Assembly (NCBI RefSeq): GCF_001667265.1
Contig: NZ_LZHW01000087.1
Coordinates: forward strand, 1 to 64,000
Source: Mycobacterium sp. ACS4331
GTDB taxonomy: Bacteria; Actinomycetota; Actinomycetes; Mycobacteriales; Mycobacteriaceae
DNA length: 64,000 nucleotides
Reading direction: 5' to 3'
The notes under the pieces are model-generated. The model was given only the letters and a program-made list of their open reading frames with translations. It searched no databases and had not been told where the DNA came from. Shown here piece after piece: positions 8,449 to 18,900 of the stretch. Numbering within the stretch: the first letter of the stretch is position 1; each line of letters opens with the position of its first letter. Both the position numbers and the translations under genes were made by a program.

Positions 8449-10182
8449 TCAGGCGTCGAGGCGGGCGAACTGACGCTGTCGGTACTGCTCGACACAGGAC
8501 GAGCGGCGGACCTTGCCGCTGGTGGTGATCGGGATCGAACCAGGCGGAACGAGAACGAGATCCGCGATGGCCAGACCGTGCGAGTTGGAGATCGCCGACG
8601 TGACCTCGCGCTTCACCGCGGCGAGCTTCTCCGCGGCCTCCTGCGACTCTCCCCGATCCCTGACTTCGGCGATCACCACGAGCTTCTCAGTCTGACTGTC
8701 CGGGACGGCGATCGCCACGCACCGTCCATGGGTGACCTCCTGGATGGTGGCCTCCAGGTCGTCGGGTGAATGGTTGCGCCCGTACACGATCAACAGATCC
8801 TTGATTCGGCCGATGATGAACAGCTCACCGTCGAAGACGAAACCGGAATCACCCGTGCGCAACCAGGAATCGGGCGGGGTGCCGGGCGTCGGACCGATGA
8901 TCTCGGCCCCGAACGTGGCCGCGGTCTCGTCCGGTTTCTGCCAGTAGCCGTGCGCGACGTTGTCACCATGCACCCAGATCTCACCGACCATTCCCGCCGG
9001 ACATTCGTGGCGCGTGTCCGGATCGACAATGCGAATGATGGGCGACTGCGGCATCCCATAGCTGACCAACGGTGTGCCGCTGCGACTTTCGGAGCGCTCT
9101 GCCGTTCCGGCGCTCAGCTTGTCGGCGTCGAACCGGACGATGACAGGCGGTTCGGCCGGGACCCGGGTCGCCACGTAGACGGTGGCCTCGGCGAGGCCGT
9201 AGGACGGCCGGATCGCGTTGTCGGGCAGGTTGAACTGGGCGAACCGCTGGGTGAAGCGCTGCAGGGTTGCCGGATTCACCCTCTCACTGCCGGTCACGAT
9301 GGCGAACACCTCTGACAGGTCCAACCCCGCCATATCCTCATCCGAGGTCTTCCGTACGGCCAACTCAAACGCGAAATTCGGTGCCGCCGTGAATGTCTTG
9401 CCGTTGCTGGCCAACATCTGCACCCACCGCGCCGGACGCTGGAGGAACGCCACCGGACTGGTGAGCACCGCGGGCACTCCGGTCAGAATGGGCGCACAGA
9501 CTCCCAGATACAGTCCCATGTCGTGGTAGAACGGCAGCCACGAGACGATGGCGGCGTCTGCCGGCAGAACCCTCCCGTAGTCGACGAAATAATCCGTCCA
9601 CTGTTCGAAATTGGCGAGGATGTTGGCGTGCGACATCACGACCCCGGCGGGCGTGCGGGTCGATCCCGACGTGTACTGCAGATACGCGATCTCCGGCAGA
9701 TCCTCCGACGACGAACCGGGCCCGGGTTGGGCGTCGAGATCCAGGGCGTCGATCGCGATCACCGCGCGCGCCTCACCATGGACGTCGGCTGACACGTAGT
9801 CGTCGAGGAGGCCTGCGACGGCAGATGTCGTGAGGACGATCTTCGGGGCCGCGTCTGCCATCACCGAACTTACCCGCTCGTCACTGACACCGCCCTGCGG
9901 GACCGCGAGCGGAACCGCGATCAGTCCCGCATGCAGCGATCCCAGGAATGCCGCGATGTAGTCGAGCCCCTGCGGCGCCAGGATGACCGCCCGGTCTCCC
10001 ATCGACCCGTGTCGCCTCAGCTCATTGGCCACGTTACGCACGCGCCGATACAGCTGTGCCCACGTCAGACGCTCCGCGACCCCGTTCCAGTCCTTGTCGT
10101 AATCGAGGTACGTGAAGGCCGTGTCATTGGGCTGCATGCTGGCCCGTTCGCGCAGCACGTTCGGAACCGACGTCTCAGTCAC
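8449..10182 (-). CDS. fadD: Fatty acyl-AMP ligase (FAAL, FadD23/FadD28-like)
   Basis: This enzyme activates a fatty acid as acyl-adenylate and transfers it to an acyl carrier or PKS rather than to CoA. The P-loop appears as YTSGSTRTPAGVVMSH (near residue 168), followed by WLPFYHDMGL (near 215) and PSYGLAEATVYVA (near 325). This set is typical of mycobacterial FAALs, and the ~577-residue length fits FadD23/28/32. GRIKDLLIVYGRNHSPDDLE near 480 is the hinge/C-terminal region. Two GTG starts are possible (10191 or 10182); the second gives the more usual VTETSVPNV start. It is separated from the PKS by htpG, but functionally it is the expected starter-loading enzyme for the PKS/NRPS pathway. Confidence 0.9.
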   Translation of the reverse strand: MTETSVPNVLRERASMQPNDTAFTYLDYDKDWNGVAERLTWAQLYRRVRNVANELRRHGSMGDRAVILAPQGLDYIAAFLGSLHAGLIAVPLAVPQGGVSDERVSSVMADAAPKIVLTTSAVAGLLDDYVSADVHGEARAVIAIDALDLDAQPGPGSSSEDLPEIAYLQYTSGSTRTPAGVVMSHANILANFEQWTDYFVDYGRVLPADAAIVSWLPFYHDMGLYLGVCAPILTGVPAVLTSPVAFLQRPARWVQMLASNGKTFTAAPNFAFELAVRKTSDEDMAGLDLSEVFAIVTGSERVNPATLQRFTQRFAQFNLPDNAIRPSYGLAEATVYVATRVPAEPPVIVRFDADKLSAGTAERSESRSGTPLVSYGMPQSPIIRIVDPDTRHECPAGMVGEIWVHGDNVAHGYWQKPDETAATFGAEIIGPTPGTPPDSWLRTGDSGFVFDGELFIIGRIKDLLIVYGRNHSPDDLEATIQEVTHGRCVAIAVPDSQTEKLVVIAEVRDRGESQEAAEKLAAVKREVTSAISNSHGLAIADLVLVPPGSIPITTSGKVRRSSCVEQYRQRQFARLDA

Positions 10183-10226
10183 GCAGATCACGCTACCGCC
10201 GCACGCGGACCCGCAAAGCGAAATGA

Positions 10227-10247
10227 CGTTTGCTAGCTAAACAAACG
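10227..10247. promoter_or_regulatory. Inverted repeat between htpG and FAAL genes
   Basis: CGTTTG and CAAACG pair around a 9-base loop in the 93-102 bp between the htpG stop and the FAAL start. It could end htpG transcription or act as an operator in the FAAL promoter. No T-run is present. Confidence 0.35.
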
Positions 10248-10284
10248 ACATCACGGCGGCGTCCCCACCGGCGACGAGGGCAGG

Positions 10285-12219
10285 CTAGACCGTTCGGGCC
10301 AGCCTCTCGGCGATCAGACTGGCGAACCTGGCCGGGTCGTCCGGCACGTCCCCCTCCGCGAGAAGGGCTGTGCCGTAGATCAATTCTGCCGTCTCACCGA
10401 GTGCTGAGTCGTCCTCCGACCGTCCCGCATAGGCCTGCTGCAGGCCCGTGATGAGCGGATGCTTCGGGTTGATCTCGAGGATGCGCTTCCCCACGGGCAC
10501 CACCTGCCCCGACGCCCGGTACATGCGCGCGAGCGCGGGCGTGATGCCGAAGTTGTCGGTGATCAGGCAGGCCGGCGACTCGGTCAGGCGAGTGGACAGT
10601 CGCACGTCCTTGACGTGCTCGGTCAGGGTCTCCTTGAGCCAGTTCAGAAGATCGGCGAAGTCCTTCTGCTGCTCCTCGCGCTCGGCCTCGTGTTCGGCCT
10701 TCTCCTCCTCGGTGTCGAGGTCCACCTCACCCTTGGCGACCGACTGCAGCGGCTTCCCGTCGAACTCGGTCACCGAACCCGTCCAGACCTCGTCGACCGG
10801 ATCGGTCAGCAGCAGGACCTCATAGCCCTTGGCCTTGAACGCCTCCAGATGTGGCGACTTGAGGAGCTGCTCACGCGACTGCCCCGTGGCGTAGAAGATC
10901 TGCTCCTGACCTTCGGCCATGCGGCCGACATAGTCGGCCAGAGTCGTGAGTTCGTCCTCGCTGTGCGTCGATGCGAACGACGCGATCTGCAGCAGGGTGT
11001 CCTGGTTGTCGACGTCGGACATCAGCCCCTCTTTGAGGGCCGCGCCGAACTGGGTCCAGAACGTGCGGTAGTCCTGGGGCCGCTCTGACTGCAGGGTTTT
11101 GATCGTCGACAGCACCTTCTTGGTCAGGCGGCGACGGATCGCGGTGAGCTGTCGATTCTGCTGCAGGATCTCGCGGGAGACGTTGAGGGACACGTCCTCT
11201 GCATCGACCACACCCTTGACGAACCGCAGATATCGGGGGACGAGCTGGTCGCAGTCCGCCGTGACGAACACCCGCTTGACGTACAGCTGCACCCCGGTGC
11301 TGGCGTCCCTGGTGAACAGATCGAACGGCGCGTGGGACGGAATGAACAGCAGCGCCTGGTACTCGAAGGTGCCCTCGGCCTTCATCGAGATGACTTCGAG
11401 GGGGTCGTCCCACGCGTGGGCGATGTGCTTGTAGAACTCCTTGTACTCGTCCTCGGTGACCTCGTCCTTGGACTTGGCCCACAGAGCCTTCATCGAGTTC
11501 AGGGTCTGCGTCTCGACGGTGACGGTCTCCTCGCCGCCCTCTTCAGCGGGCGGCGTGCGGCGCTCGACCTGCATCCGGATGGGCCACGCGATGAAGTCCG
11601 AGTACTTCTTCACCAGTTCTCGAAGCTTCCACTCCGAGGTGTAGTCGTGCAGTTCGTCTTCGGCATCCTCGGGTTTGAGGTGCAACGTGACCGAGGTGCC
11701 CTGCGGGGCGTCGTCGACGGCCTCCACGGTGTATGTGCCGTCGCCCGTGGACACCCACCGCGTCGCCTCGCTCTCACCGGCCTTGCGGGTGAGGAGTTCG
11801 ACCCTGTCGGCCACCATGAACGTCGAGTAGAACCCCACGCCGAACTGGCCGATGAGCTCTTCGGAGTCCGAGCCCTGCTTGGCGTCGCGCAACCGCTGCC
11901 GCAACTCGGCGGTACCCGATTTGGCCAGGGTGCCGATCAGGTCCACCACGTCGTCGCGGGACATCCCGATCCCGTTGTCCCGGACGCTCAGGGTGCGGGC
12001 GTCCTTGTCCGGCACCAACTCGATGTGCAGGTCGGAGGTGTCGACGTCCAGGTCCTTGTTCCGCAGCGACTCGAGCCGGAGCTTGTCGAGCGCATCGGAG
12101 GCGTTCGAGATCAGCTCACGGAGAAAGGAGTCCTTGTCGGAGTACACCGAGTGGACCATCAGGTCCAGCAGTTGACGCGCCTCGGCTTGGAATTCCCGCT
12201 GTTCAACGTGTGCAGTCAT
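10285..12219 (-). CDS. htpG: Chaperone protein HtpG (Hsp90)
   Basis: This is a cytosolic ATP-dependent chaperone of 644 residues, the usual bacterial length. GHKL ATPase motifs are visible: ELISNASDALDKLR near residue 36, DNGIGM near 80, and GQFGVGFYS near 121. The middle domain carries the conserved GVVDAEDVSLNVSREILQQN (near 335). An acidic/charged stretch near 490 (EEEKAEHEAEREEQ) precedes the C-terminal dimerisation domain. The start ATG at 12219 follows GGAAGC. It is a housekeeping gene sitting between the FAAL and PKS genes. A special role in folding the giant synthases is only speculation. Confidence 0.95.
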   Translation of the reverse strand: MTAHVEQREFQAEARQLLDLMVHSVYSDKDSFLRELISNASDALDKLRLESLRNKDLDVDTSDLHIELVPDKDARTLSVRDNGIGMSRDDVVDLIGTLAKSGTAELRQRLRDAKQGSDSEELIGQFGVGFYSTFMVADRVELLTRKAGESEATRWVSTGDGTYTVEAVDDAPQGTSVTLHLKPEDAEDELHDYTSEWKLRELVKKYSDFIAWPIRMQVERRTPPAEEGGEETVTVETQTLNSMKALWAKSKDEVTEDEYKEFYKHIAHAWDDPLEVISMKAEGTFEYQALLFIPSHAPFDLFTRDASTGVQLYVKRVFVTADCDQLVPRYLRFVKGVVDAEDVSLNVSREILQQNRQLTAIRRRLTKKVLSTIKTLQSERPQDYRTFWTQFGAALKEGLMSDVDNQDTLLQIASFASTHSEDELTTLADYVGRMAEGQEQIFYATGQSREQLLKSPHLEAFKAKGYEVLLLTDPVDEVWTGSVTEFDGKPLQSVAKGEVDLDTEEEKAEHEAEREEQQKDFADLLNWLKETLTEHVKDVRLSTRLTESPACLITDNFGITPALARMYRASGQVVPVGKRILEINPKHPLITGLQQAYAGRSEDDSALGETAELIYGTALLAEGDVPDDPARFASLIAERLARTV

Positions 12220-12920
12220 GTGCTTCCGTTCGACAACTCAACCGATTACAGACAGCGCGACAGATGATACCGACCGCGGATCTGTGTGCGCACACTCCGC
12301 CCACACCTCAACGCACGCCGCATTGCTGACGGCTGCGCGTGTCCAGACATCCCCACCGTCTGCCGCCGAACGGGCTTGAGGATGGTTTGCCGGCCCGGTG
12401 CCGCGAGCACACCGCAGGAACCCCCGAAGGGGCGGCCCAGAGGCGCCCGTCCAGGGCTCACCGGCGTGGAGTCCGTCCGCCGATGAGTAACGCCGAGCAT
12501 GCCGGTCAACCACCCGTCCTCGGCCACCGCGAATGTTGAATCCGCAACCAGGCCATGTGATCTTGAAACCAACCCGCGACGCGGGGACGCCGGACGGCCA
12601 CCCTGTGGACCACCTGTGACCAGCAGGTGTTCCCAGGCTGCTCCGACGCGACTCGGCGACCTCGCGGCGGCCGCGCCTGGCGGTCCGGGATTCGTGAGCA
12701 AATCACGAGTGGGCCCACCCGCGCCGATCCGGATTAGCCGGAAGCCGGGACAACCGGGCCCACCGCAATTACCGTGACGAAAGGGTCAGCCTGCTGACGC
12801 ACACCGAGATCCGCGGACGGAAATGTCGCTCGACACCTCCGCGGATTTCAGTCGTCGTCACGGGCTAAAGGGGAGCGAACTTAGCTGACGTTGCCGCGTC
12901 GCTGCGTTTAAGGGGAGGAC
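12220..12920. other. 700-bp divergent intergenic region (htpG / PKS)
   Basis: No convincing gene was found here. The open frames are short, overlap on both strands and show no recognisable protein. The region must carry the divergent promoters of htpG and the PKS gene. AGGGGAGGA at 12911-12919 is a strong ribosome binding site just before the PKS ATG at 12921. A similar AAAGGGGAGCG occurs about 45 bp further up. I cannot place promoter boxes with confidence. Confidence 0.6.
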
Positions 12921-15900
12921 ATGGTTTCCATCGAAAGTGGGCAGGATTCGCTGTCAACGCAGAATTCATCCGTTCCACCGAACAGAACCAGCACGGTGCC
13001 CGCGACAGCGGTAGCTGTCATCGGAATGGCCTGCCGCCTTCCCGGCGGGATCGACTCCCCAGAACGACTGTGGGAGGCACTGGTTCGGGGGGACGACCTG
13101 GTCACCGAGATCCCGCCCGACCGGTGGGACGCCGACGACTTCTACGATCCCGAACCGGGTGTGCCGGGTCGGTCCGTCTCGAAGTGGGGCGCATTCCTCG
13201 ATGACGTGGCGGGCTTCGACTCCGAGTTCTTCGGCATGGGCGAGCGCGAAGCGACCGTGAGCGATCCGCAGCACCGCCTGCTGCTCGAGACCTCCTGGGA
13301 GGCCATGGAACACGCCGGACTGAATCGAGACATGCTCGTCGATTCCAAGACCGGTGTCTTTCTGGGACTGACCCACAACGACTACCAACTTCTGGCCGCC
13401 GACGCCGGCGCCGTGGAGAAGCCCTACGGCTTCATCGCCAACAGTTTCAGCCTGGCCTCCGGGCGGATCGCCTACGCCCTCGGGCTGCACGGCCCCGCGC
13501 TCACCGTCGACACCGCGTGCTCCTCGGGCCTGGCGGCCATCCACCTCGCGTGCCGCAGCCTGTCCGAGCGGGAGAGCGACCTGGCCCTGGCCGGTGGTGT
13601 CGCGCTGGCACTGGATCCCCGCAAATGGGCGGCCGGATCCGCGGAGGGAATGCTCTCCCCGACCGGTCGGTGCCATGCGTTCGACGCCGACGCGGACGGA
13701 TTCGTGGCCGGCGAGGGCTGTGCGGTGGTGATGCTCAAGCGGTTGCCGGATGCGTTGCGCGACAACGACCGCATCCTGGCAGTCATCCGCGGAACGGCGT
13801 CGAATCAGGATGGCCGGACCGTCAACATCGCAACGCCGTCCCAGTCCGCACAGGTGGCGGCCTATCGCGACGCCCTGGCCTCGGCGGAGGTGGATCCGCG
13901 AAGTGTCGGCATGGTGGAGGCCCACGGCACCGGCACACCCACGGGTGATCCGATCGAATACGCCAGCCTGGCAGAGGTTTACGGCGTTGACGGACCCTGC
14001 GCGCTGGCATCCTCGAAAACCAACTTCGGGCACACCCAGTCGGCCTCGGGGGCGCTCGGCCTCATGAAGGCCGTGCTCGCCCTGCAGCACGGCGTCGTAC
14101 CGCAGAATCTGCACTTCAACCGTCTGCCCGACCAGATGGCGCAGATCGACACCAAGCTGTTCGTTCCGCAGGAGAGCGTCCCGTGGCCGACGAACGGTGG
14201 CGTGGCGCGGCGCGCGGCGGTGTCGGCATACGGGGTGTCGGGAACCAACGTCCACGCGATCCTGGAGCAGGCTCCGGAGACCGCCACTCCGTCGACGATG
14301 TCCGGGGATGCGGAACCCTCAGGGCCCCTGCTGTTTCCACTGTCCTCATCGTCACCCGATGAACTTCGCCGAACGGCGGGGCGATTGGCGGACTGGCTGG
14401 ACACGAACGAGGACGTGTCGCTGCCGGATCTGGCCTACACGCTGACCCGGCGGCGAGCACACCGTCCCGTGCGCACCTCGGTCATCGCGAGCACCCACGC
14501 CGAGCTGACCGCGGCCCTGCGCGAGGTGGCCGACGGAGACACGCCGTATCAGCCCGCCGTCGGGCACGACGACCGCGGCCCCGTCTGGGTGTTCTCCGGG
14601 CAGGGCTCGCAGTGGGCGGGTATGGGCACCCAGCTGTTGGCGACGGAACCGGTGTTCGCGGCAACCGTCGCTGCGGCCGAGCCGGTGATCGCCGAGGAGT
14701 CGGGCTTCTCGGTCACCGACGCCATCACGTCATCGAGCACTGTGACGGGCCAGGACAGGGTGCAGCCCACCCTGTTCACGATGCAGGTCGCCATGGCCGC
14801 CACCCTGCGGTCCCATGGAGTCCGGCCCGCCGCGGTGATCGGGCACTCGCTCGGTGAGGCGGCCGCGGCCGTCGTGTCCGGTGCGCTGTCGCTGGAGGAC
14901 GGCGCCCGGGTGGTCTGCCGTCGCTCCCGTCTGATGGGCAAGGTCGCCGGCACCGGGGCCACCGCGTCGGTGGAACTTCCCGCCCAACAGGTGCTCTCGG
15001 AACTGATGGCGCGCGGTGTCAAGGATGTCGTCGTCGCCGTGGTGGCCTCCCCGCAGTCCACGGTGGTCGCCGGTGCAGCACAGACGGTCCACGACCTCGT
15101 CGCCGAGTGGGAACAACGCGACGTGATGGCGCGGGTGGTGCCCACCGACGTCGCGTTCCATTCCCCACAGGTCGATCCGATCCTCGGCGAACTGACCGAG
15201 GCACTCAAAGACCTCACGCCGCGGACTCCCGACATCCCCTTCTATTCCGCAACGCTGTTCGAGCCTCGCGAACAGCCGTCGTTCGACGCCCGGTACTGGG
15301 CCGACAACTGCCGCCGCATGGTGCGCTTCGCGACCGCTGTCCAGGCCGCCCTCGAGGACGGTCACCGCGTGTTCGCCGAGCTGTCCCCACACCCCCTGCT
15401 GGTGCGCGCGCTGCAGCAGACCGGTCAGCACGTCGATGTTCCACTGGCGGCGCTGGCCGGTATGCGCCGCGAACAGCAGCTGCCGCACGGACTTCGGGCG
15501 TTCGTGGCGGACACTCATGCCGCGGGCGCCGCCGTGGACTTCTCGGTGCTCCACCCGAGCGGCCTGCTCGTCGACGCGCCGCTGCCGACCTGGACACATC
15601 GCCACCATTGGCTCAGTGGCGGCGGCCAGGACTCGCCGACACACGGCGCGTGCACGGTCTCGGTCCATCCACTGCTCGGCGAACACGTGCGTCTGCAGGA
15701 GGAGCCGGAACGGCACGTGTGGCAGGGCGAGGTCGGCACCGTCGCACAGCCGTGGCTGGGAGACCATCAGGTGCGCGGTGTGGCGGTGCTTCCCGGCGCC
15801 GCCTACTGCGAGATGGCGCTGGCAGCCGCCCGAGCCACCCTGGGCGACGTCGTCGAGGTTCGGAACATCGACTTCGAGCGCGCCCTGCTGTTGGACGAAC

Positions 15901-18900
15901 AGACCACGGTCGGTGCCTCGGCGTCGCTGACGGCGCCGGGCGTCGCCGACTTCACCGTCGAGACCACACAGGAGGGCGAGCAGACGCGGCAGGCCGCGGC
16001 CACACTTCACGCGGCCAAGGATGAGACGCCGCCATCCTACGACATGGCCGCGCTGCTCTCGTCGCACCAGAACCGCGACGACGGCGACGACGTGCGCAAC
16101 CGCATGGACCAACGCGGCCTTCACTATGGTCCGGCGTTCGCCGGCCTGGGGGCGGTGTACACCGGTGACGAGGCTGCGGACTCCGTGCTCGCCGAGGTTG
16201 CACTTCCGCGTCAGATCCGCTCACAGCAGGACGCCTACCAGGTGCATCCGGCCCTTCTGGACGCCTGCTTCCAATCGGTCGAATCGCATCCCAGGGTCCG
16301 AGCGCTGGGCGACGGTGCGCTCGGTCTGCCCCTGGGCATCGCTCGGCTGCGGGCCTACGGCCCCACCCGCAACGTGCAGTACTGCCATACGCGGGTCACC
16401 AAGGCCGACTCCGCCGGAGTCGAGGCCGACATCGACCTGCTCGACGAGCACGGCACGGTCCTGCTGACGGTGCAGGGATTGAGACTGGGCACTGGGGTCT
16501 CCGAGGCCGCCCAGCGGGACCGGGTCCTGGCCGAGCGGCTGCTGACCATCGAGTGGCGCCGCCGCGAGCTGTCCGATGTCGAGTACGCCGACGGCGGGAG
16601 TTGGCTGCTGATCAGAACCACCCCGACGGCCGATGTGGTGGCCACGGGACTGACCGACGCGCTCAAGTCCCATGGCGCGCACTGCGCGACGATGTGCTGG
16701 CCGCATCACAGCGACGCGGAGCCGCTCGCCCAGGAACTCCAGGACCACCTGCGGTCCGGGGGTCTGAACGGCGTGGTGATCCTCACCGGACCGCAGAACG
16801 GCCACAGCGCAGACCGGTCCCCGCTGTTGGGGCGCGATTACGTGCAGCACCTGGTGCGCATCGCCCGCGAACTGCCGGAGAGTCCTGGCGAACCACCCCG
16901 TCTCTACGTCGTGACCCGGTCCGCGCAGGCGGTGCTGCCCGATGATCGCCTGAATCTGGACCAGGCGGGACTGCGGGGTCTGATGCGGGTGATCGCGATC
17001 GAGCACCCGCATCTCCGTGCCACCCAGATCGATCTGGATGACGACACCGGCGGTGAGGCGCTCGTGCCGCAGCTGCTCACAGCGTCAGACGAAGACGAGA
17101 CCGCGTGGCGTGACGGCCAGTTCTACGTCGCACGACTGACGCCGACGCCGTTGGGCGCCGAGGAGCGCCGAACAGCGACCATCGACAACGACACCGCGGG
17201 CATGCGCCTGCACGTCCGAACTCCCGGCGACCTGGAGTCGATGGAGTATCTGGCCCGCCAACGGGTGGCCCCGGCCGAGGGGCAGATCGAGGTGGCCGTC
17301 CACGCGTCCAGCATCAACTTCGCCGACGTCCTGGTGGCCTTCGGTCGCTACCCGGCGTTCGACGGCCGGCTACCGCAGCTGGGGATCGATTTCGCCGGTG
17401 TGGTCACAGCCGTCGGGCCGGGCGTGACTGAGCACAGCGTCGGCGATCGTGTCGGAGGCCTGACCGCCGACGGCAGTTGGGGCACGTTCATCACCTGTGA
17501 GGCCGACCTGGCGGCCACCCTGCCGGACGGGCTGGACTACGCCGAGGCCGCGGCGCTGACCATCGCCACCGCCACCGCATGGCACGGGCTCAACGACATG
17601 GCTCGGATTCAGCCCGGTGACAAGGTGTTGATCCACTCGGGTACCGGCGGCGTCGGCCAGGCGGCGATCGCCATCGCCCGGGCCGCCGGTGCAGAGATCT
17701 TCGCGACAGCGGGCAACAACAAGCGCCGACAGGTGCTGCGGGACATGGGCATTGAGCATGTCTACGACTCCCGGAGTCTCGACTTCGCTGATCAGATCCG
17801 CCACGACACCGACGGGTACGGGGTGGACATCGTGCTCAACTCGGTGCCCGGGGCGGCGCAGCGCGCCGGTCTGGAACTGCTCGCGTTCGGTGGACGGTTT
17901 GTGGAGATCGGCAAACGAGACATCTACGGCGACACCCGCCTCGGCCTCTTCCCCTTCCGCCGCAACCTGTCGTTCTACGGTGTGGACCTGGCCCTGATGT
18001 CGGTGAGCCACCCCCGCCGAATCCGCGAACTGCTCACGACCGTCTACCAGCGCACCGCCGACGGCATGCTGCCCATGCCGGAGTGCACGCACTACCCGCT
18101 CGACGATGCGGCGAACGCGATCCGAGTGATGAGCGGCGCGCGGCACACCGGAAAACTCGTCCTCGACATTCCTCGCACGGGCACAACACATGTGGTGGTG
18201 CCACCCGATCAGGTTCCTGCTTTCCGCCCCGACGGTTCCTACCTCGTCACGGGCGGTCTCGGCGGACTGGGGCTGTTCCTGGCCCAGCGGATGGCCGAGA
18301 GCGGATGCGGCCGGATCGTGCTGACCTCCCGCTCTGCGCCCACCCCGGAGGCGAGCGAGACCATCGATCGCCTGCGGGCCGCCGGCGCCGACATCGTGGT
18401 GGAGTCCGCCGACATCGTCGAACCCGGCACTGCCGAACGCCTGGTCGCGACGGCCACCGCAACCGGACTGCCGTTGCGCGGCGTGCTGCACGCCGCGGCG
18501 GTGATCGAGGACGCCACCCTGCCCAACATCACCGACGAACTTCTCGAACGCGATTGGGGGGCGAAGGTGCAGGGCGCATGGAACCTGCACACCGCCACGT
18601 CGGACCAGCCGCTGGACTGGTTCTGCTCGTTCTCCTCGGCGGCGGCCCTGGTGGGTTCACCCGGTCAGGGTGCATACGCCGCGGCCAACAGTTGGCTGGA
18701 CGCGTTCACGCTGTGGCGTCGAGAGCAGGGACTTCCGGCCACCGCGATCGCCTGGGGCGCCTGGAGTCAGATCGGTGCCGGTACCGCGCTCGCCGACAGC
18801 ACCGGTACGGCGATCACCCCGGACGAGGGTGCCTACGCGTTCGACACACTGCTGCGTTTCGACCGGGCCTACACCGGCTATGCCCCCATCATGAACGCTC

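Noticed and set aside
12246..12701. Open frames of 70-150 codons in the htpG-PKS intergenic region
   Set aside because: They overlap each other on both strands, have no good ribosome binding site and no resemblance to known proteins. A small real gene cannot be fully excluded.
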